From Methylomonas sp. (GTDB lineage Bacteria > Pseudomonadota > Gammaproteobacteria > Methylococcales > Methylomonadaceae), in assembly GCF_023228165.1 (NCBI RefSeq), contig NZ_JALOBS010000002.1, positions 1-64,000 of the forward strand: a stretch of 64,000 bases of DNA, read 5' to 3'. The position numbers and the translations under genes were made by a program. Below, in pieces: positions 60,971 through 64,000 of this stretch; the first letter of the stretch is position 1; every line of letters begins with the position of its first letter. The notes beneath the pieces are model-generated. The model did not search any database and was not told where the DNA came from. It worked only from the letters and a program-made list of their open reading frames with translations.

Positions 60971-61230
60971 TAATTAAGAGGTTCAATTCGATCGATCTGT
61001 TTGCCTTGCGTGGCTTTTTGCCAATTCTGCATCAATTCTTCCTGATGCATCAACGCCCATTCCTGAATCAATTTTTTAGCAGTCTTAGAGTTAATATTGC
61101 CTTTTATCATACCGCCATCCATGCCAAATAAACCTCGTTGTCCCTGGTATTCATCATGGAAATGCGGCGGATTATGATCGTTATGAAACATCCGAATGAT
61201 GATTCCAAAAAACATGGATACATAGGGCAT
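60970..61230 (-). CDS. DUF4160 family protein
   Basis: 86 residues from the ATG at 61230 (MPYVSMFFGIIIRMFHNDHN), the usual DUF4160 start. The HNPPHFHDEYQGQRG segment is the hallmark. It starts 26 bases after alaS ends and precedes DUF2442. The frame is open to 61248, but that start lacks support. Function unknown; partner of DUF2442. Confidence 0.88.
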   Translation of the reverse strand: MPYVSMFFGIIIRMFHNDHNPPHFHDEYQGQRGLFGMDGGMIKGNINSKTAKKLIQEWALMHQEELMQNWQKATQGKQIDRIEPLN

Positions 61231-61255
61231 CACAATCCACCAACTCAAAAACCAA

Positions 61256-63865
61256 TTACCCCAAACGCTCCTTCACCCACTCCGGCACCGCCTGCAACGC
61301 AGCGGCCAGATTAGTCGGATCATTCCCGCCAGCCTGCGCCATATCCGGCCTGCCGCCGCCTTTGCCGCCGACTTGAGTGGCGACGAAGTTGACCAAATCA
61401 CCGGCCTTGACCTTGCCCATGGTGTCTTTCGATACGCTGGCGATCAGACTGACTTTATCGCCGTTGACGACCGCCAGCACCAACGCAGCAGTACCCAGTT
61501 TATTTTTCAGTTGATCAGCCAAATCGCGCAAGGCTTTGGGATCGACATCATCCAGTTTCACGGCCAGCACTTTCACGCCATTGACCTCAACGGCCTGACT
61601 GGTCATTTCATCGCCCGCCGAGCTGGCCAATTTGGCTTGCAGTTTTTCCAGTTCTTTTTCCAGCGCACGGTTTTTTTCCACCAGTTGCTGCACTTTATCT
61701 GCGGCTTTATCCGGCGAGGTTTTCAACAAACCGGCAATGTTTTGCAAAGCATTTTCGCGTTGTTCTACCCATTCCAAAGCCGCTTTACCGGTCACGGCTT
61801 CCAATCGGCGTACACCGGCTGCAACCCCGGTTTCGCCGATGATTTTGAACAAACCTATGTCGCCGGCTCTATCTACGTGCGTGCCGCCGCACAGCTCGGT
61901 GGAAAATTCACCGATTTTCAATACCCGTACTTCGTCGCCGTATTTTTCGCCGAACAAAGCCATCGCACCGGCTTTCATGGCCTCGTCTTTGGCCATCACT
62001 TCAGCTGCCACCGGATTATTCAACCGAATTTGCTCGTTGACCATATCTTCGATAATAGCAATTTCCGCCGCCGTCATCGGCTCGAAATGCGAGAAGTCGA
62101 AACGCAAGCGCTCGGCATTCACTTGCGAGCCTTTCTGCGCCACATGCTCGCCCAAGGTACTGCGCAGGGCGGCGTGCAAGAGATGGGTGGCGGAATGGTT
62201 GCGTTCGGTGGCTTTGCGAGTCTCGGCGTCCACGCTGACTTCGCAGGCCTGTCCACTGGCGATGGTACCTTGTAAAACCTTACCTTTATGCAGGAACAGC
62301 TTGCCGCCCTGTTTTTGGGTATCGTGCACTTCGAATATCGCGCCGTCGCATTCGATCAGACCGGTATCGCCGACCTGGCCGCCGGATTCGGCGTAAAACG
62401 GGGTTTGATCTAAAATCACCACCCCTTCGTCGCCGGCTTCCAGACTCTCTACCGCTTGACCTTTTTTGTACAAACCGATGATCTCGACTGAGCCATTCAA
62501 ATTGAAGTAGCCGGTAAATTCGGTATTGCTATCGTGTTTGATGTCCTGATCGTAATCCGCCGCAAAACTGCCGCCAGCACGGGCGCGATCGCGCTGGGCG
62601 CTCATTTCCACTTCAAAACCGTTGTGATCGACGCTGAGATTATTCTCACGGGCGAAATCGGCCGTCAAATCCACCGGGAAGCCGTAGGTATCATAGAGCT
62701 GAAACACCACATCACCGGGTATCACCCTGCCTTCCAGTTTAGCGACACAGGCTTCCAAAATTTTCATGCCTTGCTCCAGGGTTTCGGCGAAGCGTTCTTC
62801 TTCTTTTTTCAGCACCCGCTCGACTTGTTCCTGGGCCTTGGTCAGCTCCGGATAGGCCTCACCCATCTCGGCCACTAATGGCGCAACCAGTTGGTAGAAG
62901 AAAACTTCCCGGATGCCCAAACGGTAACCGTGGCGGATGGCGCGGCGAATGATGCGGCGCAGCACATAACCGCGACCTTCGTTGGCAGGCAATACGCCGT
63001 CTGCCACCATGAAGGCGCAGGAGCGGATATGATCGGCAATCACCCGCAACGAGCTGTTGGTTAAATCGCTAGTGCCGGCCAATTTGGCGGCGACTTTTAA
63101 CAGGTTTTGGAATAAATCAATTTCGTAATTGCTATGTACGCCCTGTAATACTGCCGCAATCCGTTCCAGGCCCATGCCGGTATCGACGGATGGTGCAGGT
63201 AGTGGGGTCAGATTGCCGTCCTTGTCGCGGTCGTATTGCATGAACACCAGATTCCAGATTTCGATATAGCGGTCGCCGTCTTCATCCGGACTTCCTGGAG
63301 GGCCGCCGGCAACATGCTCGCCGTGATCGTAGAAAATCTCGGTACACGGACCGCACGGACCGACATCCCCCATGGACCAGAAATTATCTTTGGCACCGAT
63401 ACGAGAAAAACGGCTCGGGTCGATTTTGACATCTTCCAGCCAGATGGCTTCGGCTTCAGAATCTTCGTTGAATACCGTCACCCACAAACGTTCCGCCGGA
63501 ATGCCGAGTTCCTTGGTCAGAAAATCCCATGCGTAATGAATGGCGTCTTGTTTGAAATAATCACCGAAGCTGAAATTACCCAGCATTTCGAAAAAAGTAT
63601 GATGGCGCGCAGTGTAGCCTACGTTTTCCAGATCGTTATGCTTGCCGCCGGCCCGCACACAGCGCTGACTGGTGGCGGCACGAGTGAAATCTGTATTTTC
63701 CCTACCCAAGAACACGTCTTTAAACTGCACCATGCCGGCATTGGTAAATAGCAAAGTCGGATCGTTTCCAGGCACTAAGGAGCTGGAAGGACGCACGGCA
63801 TGGCCGTGTTGACGAAAGAATTCCAAAAAGGCGGTCCGCAATTCGGCACTGGTCATTTTTTTCAT
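61256..63865 (-). CDS. alaS: alanine-tRNA ligase
   Basis: Charges tRNA-Ala, with an editing domain. 869 residues from the ATG at 63865 (MKKMTSAELRTAFLEFFRQH); the open frame to 63934 adds 23 residues with no similarity. Class II motif 1 FFRQHGHAVRPSSSLVPGND, RCVRAGGKHNDLENVG, ATSQRC, GMGLERIAAVLQG, the editing-site HSATHLLHAAL with CGGTHVDRAGDIG (zinc Cys and His), and the C-terminal Ala domain (VGGKGGGRPDMAQAGG). Complete. Confidence 0.97.
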   Translation of the reverse strand: MKKMTSAELRTAFLEFFRQHGHAVRPSSSLVPGNDPTLLFTNAGMVQFKDVFLGRENTDFTRAATSQRCVRAGGKHNDLENVGYTARHHTFFEMLGNFSFGDYFKQDAIHYAWDFLTKELGIPAERLWVTVFNEDSEAEAIWLEDVKIDPSRFSRIGAKDNFWSMGDVGPCGPCTEIFYDHGEHVAGGPPGSPDEDGDRYIEIWNLVFMQYDRDKDGNLTPLPAPSVDTGMGLERIAAVLQGVHSNYEIDLFQNLLKVAAKLAGTSDLTNSSLRVIADHIRSCAFMVADGVLPANEGRGYVLRRIIRRAIRHGYRLGIREVFFYQLVAPLVAEMGEAYPELTKAQEQVERVLKKEEERFAETLEQGMKILEACVAKLEGRVIPGDVVFQLYDTYGFPVDLTADFARENNLSVDHNGFEVEMSAQRDRARAGGSFAADYDQDIKHDSNTEFTGYFNLNGSVEIIGLYKKGQAVESLEAGDEGVVILDQTPFYAESGGQVGDTGLIECDGAIFEVHDTQKQGGKLFLHKGKVLQGTIASGQACEVSVDAETRKATERNHSATHLLHAALRSTLGEHVAQKGSQVNAERLRFDFSHFEPMTAAEIAIIEDMVNEQIRLNNPVAAEVMAKDEAMKAGAMALFGEKYGDEVRVLKIGEFSTELCGGTHVDRAGDIGLFKIIGETGVAAGVRRLEAVTGKAALEWVEQRENALQNIAGLLKTSPDKAADKVQQLVEKNRALEKELEKLQAKLASSAGDEMTSQAVEVNGVKVLAVKLDDVDPKALRDLADQLKNKLGTAALVLAVVNGDKVSLIASVSKDTMGKVKAGDLVNFVATQVGGKGGGRPDMAQAGGNDPTNLAAALQAVPEWVKERLG

Positions 63866-64000
63866 GGTGATTAGTTCGATTTTTGTTTTAACGAATGTTT
63901 GTAGAAGCTGATGGCTCTGTCGCGATTGATGCACTTCACTTTGTTCAGCACATCCTACGTGCTATCTTTTAACTCTTGCAAGGTCATAAATTTGGCTTGA

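Noticed and set aside
63866..64000. Possible end of a gene upstream of alaS (recX expected in this position)
   Set aside because: The short open stretch before a TAG at about 63957 does not resemble RecX or any known C-terminus.

Overview
The window looks like chromosome of a gammaproteobacterial (type I) methanotroph, probably Methylomonas or a close relative in the Methylococcales. Three things point there. First, a 3-hexulose-6-phosphate synthase next to a transketolase (ribulose monophosphate formaldehyde assimilation). Second, a complete pqqABCDE locus (cofactor of methanol dehydrogenase). Third, a squalene-hopene cyclase (hopanoids). The gammaproteobacterial order ygfB-pepP-ubiH, divergent from a small coiled-coil gene, zapA and 6S RNA, fixes the class. 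The genus is inference; no rRNA or tRNA gene was seen.

Layout. 0-6.3 kb: 5' end of tkt, hps, the pip-ubiX pair, an outer-membrane barrel protein, thiO and pyrD. 6.3-13.4 kb: a minus-strand block with an HD-GYP gene and a likely six-gene operon cca-DUF486-rlmJ-small membrane protein-tldD-pmbA. 13.4-18.6 kb: a TauE exporter, then the pqq locus, with a Uma2-family nuclease gene inserted between pqqC and pqqD and a strong sigma-70-like promoter before pqqA. 19-42 kb: an accessory, stress and envelope region. It holds DUF302, DUF1840, an MscS-like channel, SmbP, CsbD, a giant cyclic beta-1,2-glucan synthase, DUF3309, DUF3096, a coiled-coil stress protein, OmpA/DUF4398 lipoproteins, a PAS protein, a dead IS66 transposase, squalene-hopene cyclase, two Crp/Fnr regulators and a transglutaminase. 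42-57.7 kb: housekeeping (trmL, glgP, secA, sixA, ubiH, pepP, ygfB, zapA, 6S RNA, tgt, a Fic-like gene, a GAPDH-like gene, lysC). 57.8-61.2 kb: a decayed PIN/antitoxin pair, a lipoprotein, a dense cluster of non-coding repeats and a DUF4160/DUF2442 pair. The window ends with alaS.

The most interesting signal is a family of eight palindromic sites between 22.8 and 41.8 kb. They have a 5-4-5 geometry, roughly GTRCG-N4-CGYAC, as in FNR/CRP boxes but with different half-sites. The sites with a clear asymmetric flank all point the same way relative to a neighbouring gene: CsbD, DUF3096, coiled-coil protein, shc or crp1, crp2 and the transglutaminase region. Two Crp/Fnr-type regulators lie inside this stretch and are obvious candidate binders. 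I read this as a local stress/envelope regulon; that reading is inference. Other points worth attention are the Uma2 gene in the pqq operon, a Fic-like protein that kept its inhibitory motif but lost the catalytic histidine, a PIN toxin gene broken by a perfect 26-bp tandem duplication, and a repeat cluster with long direct copies and inverted hairpins.
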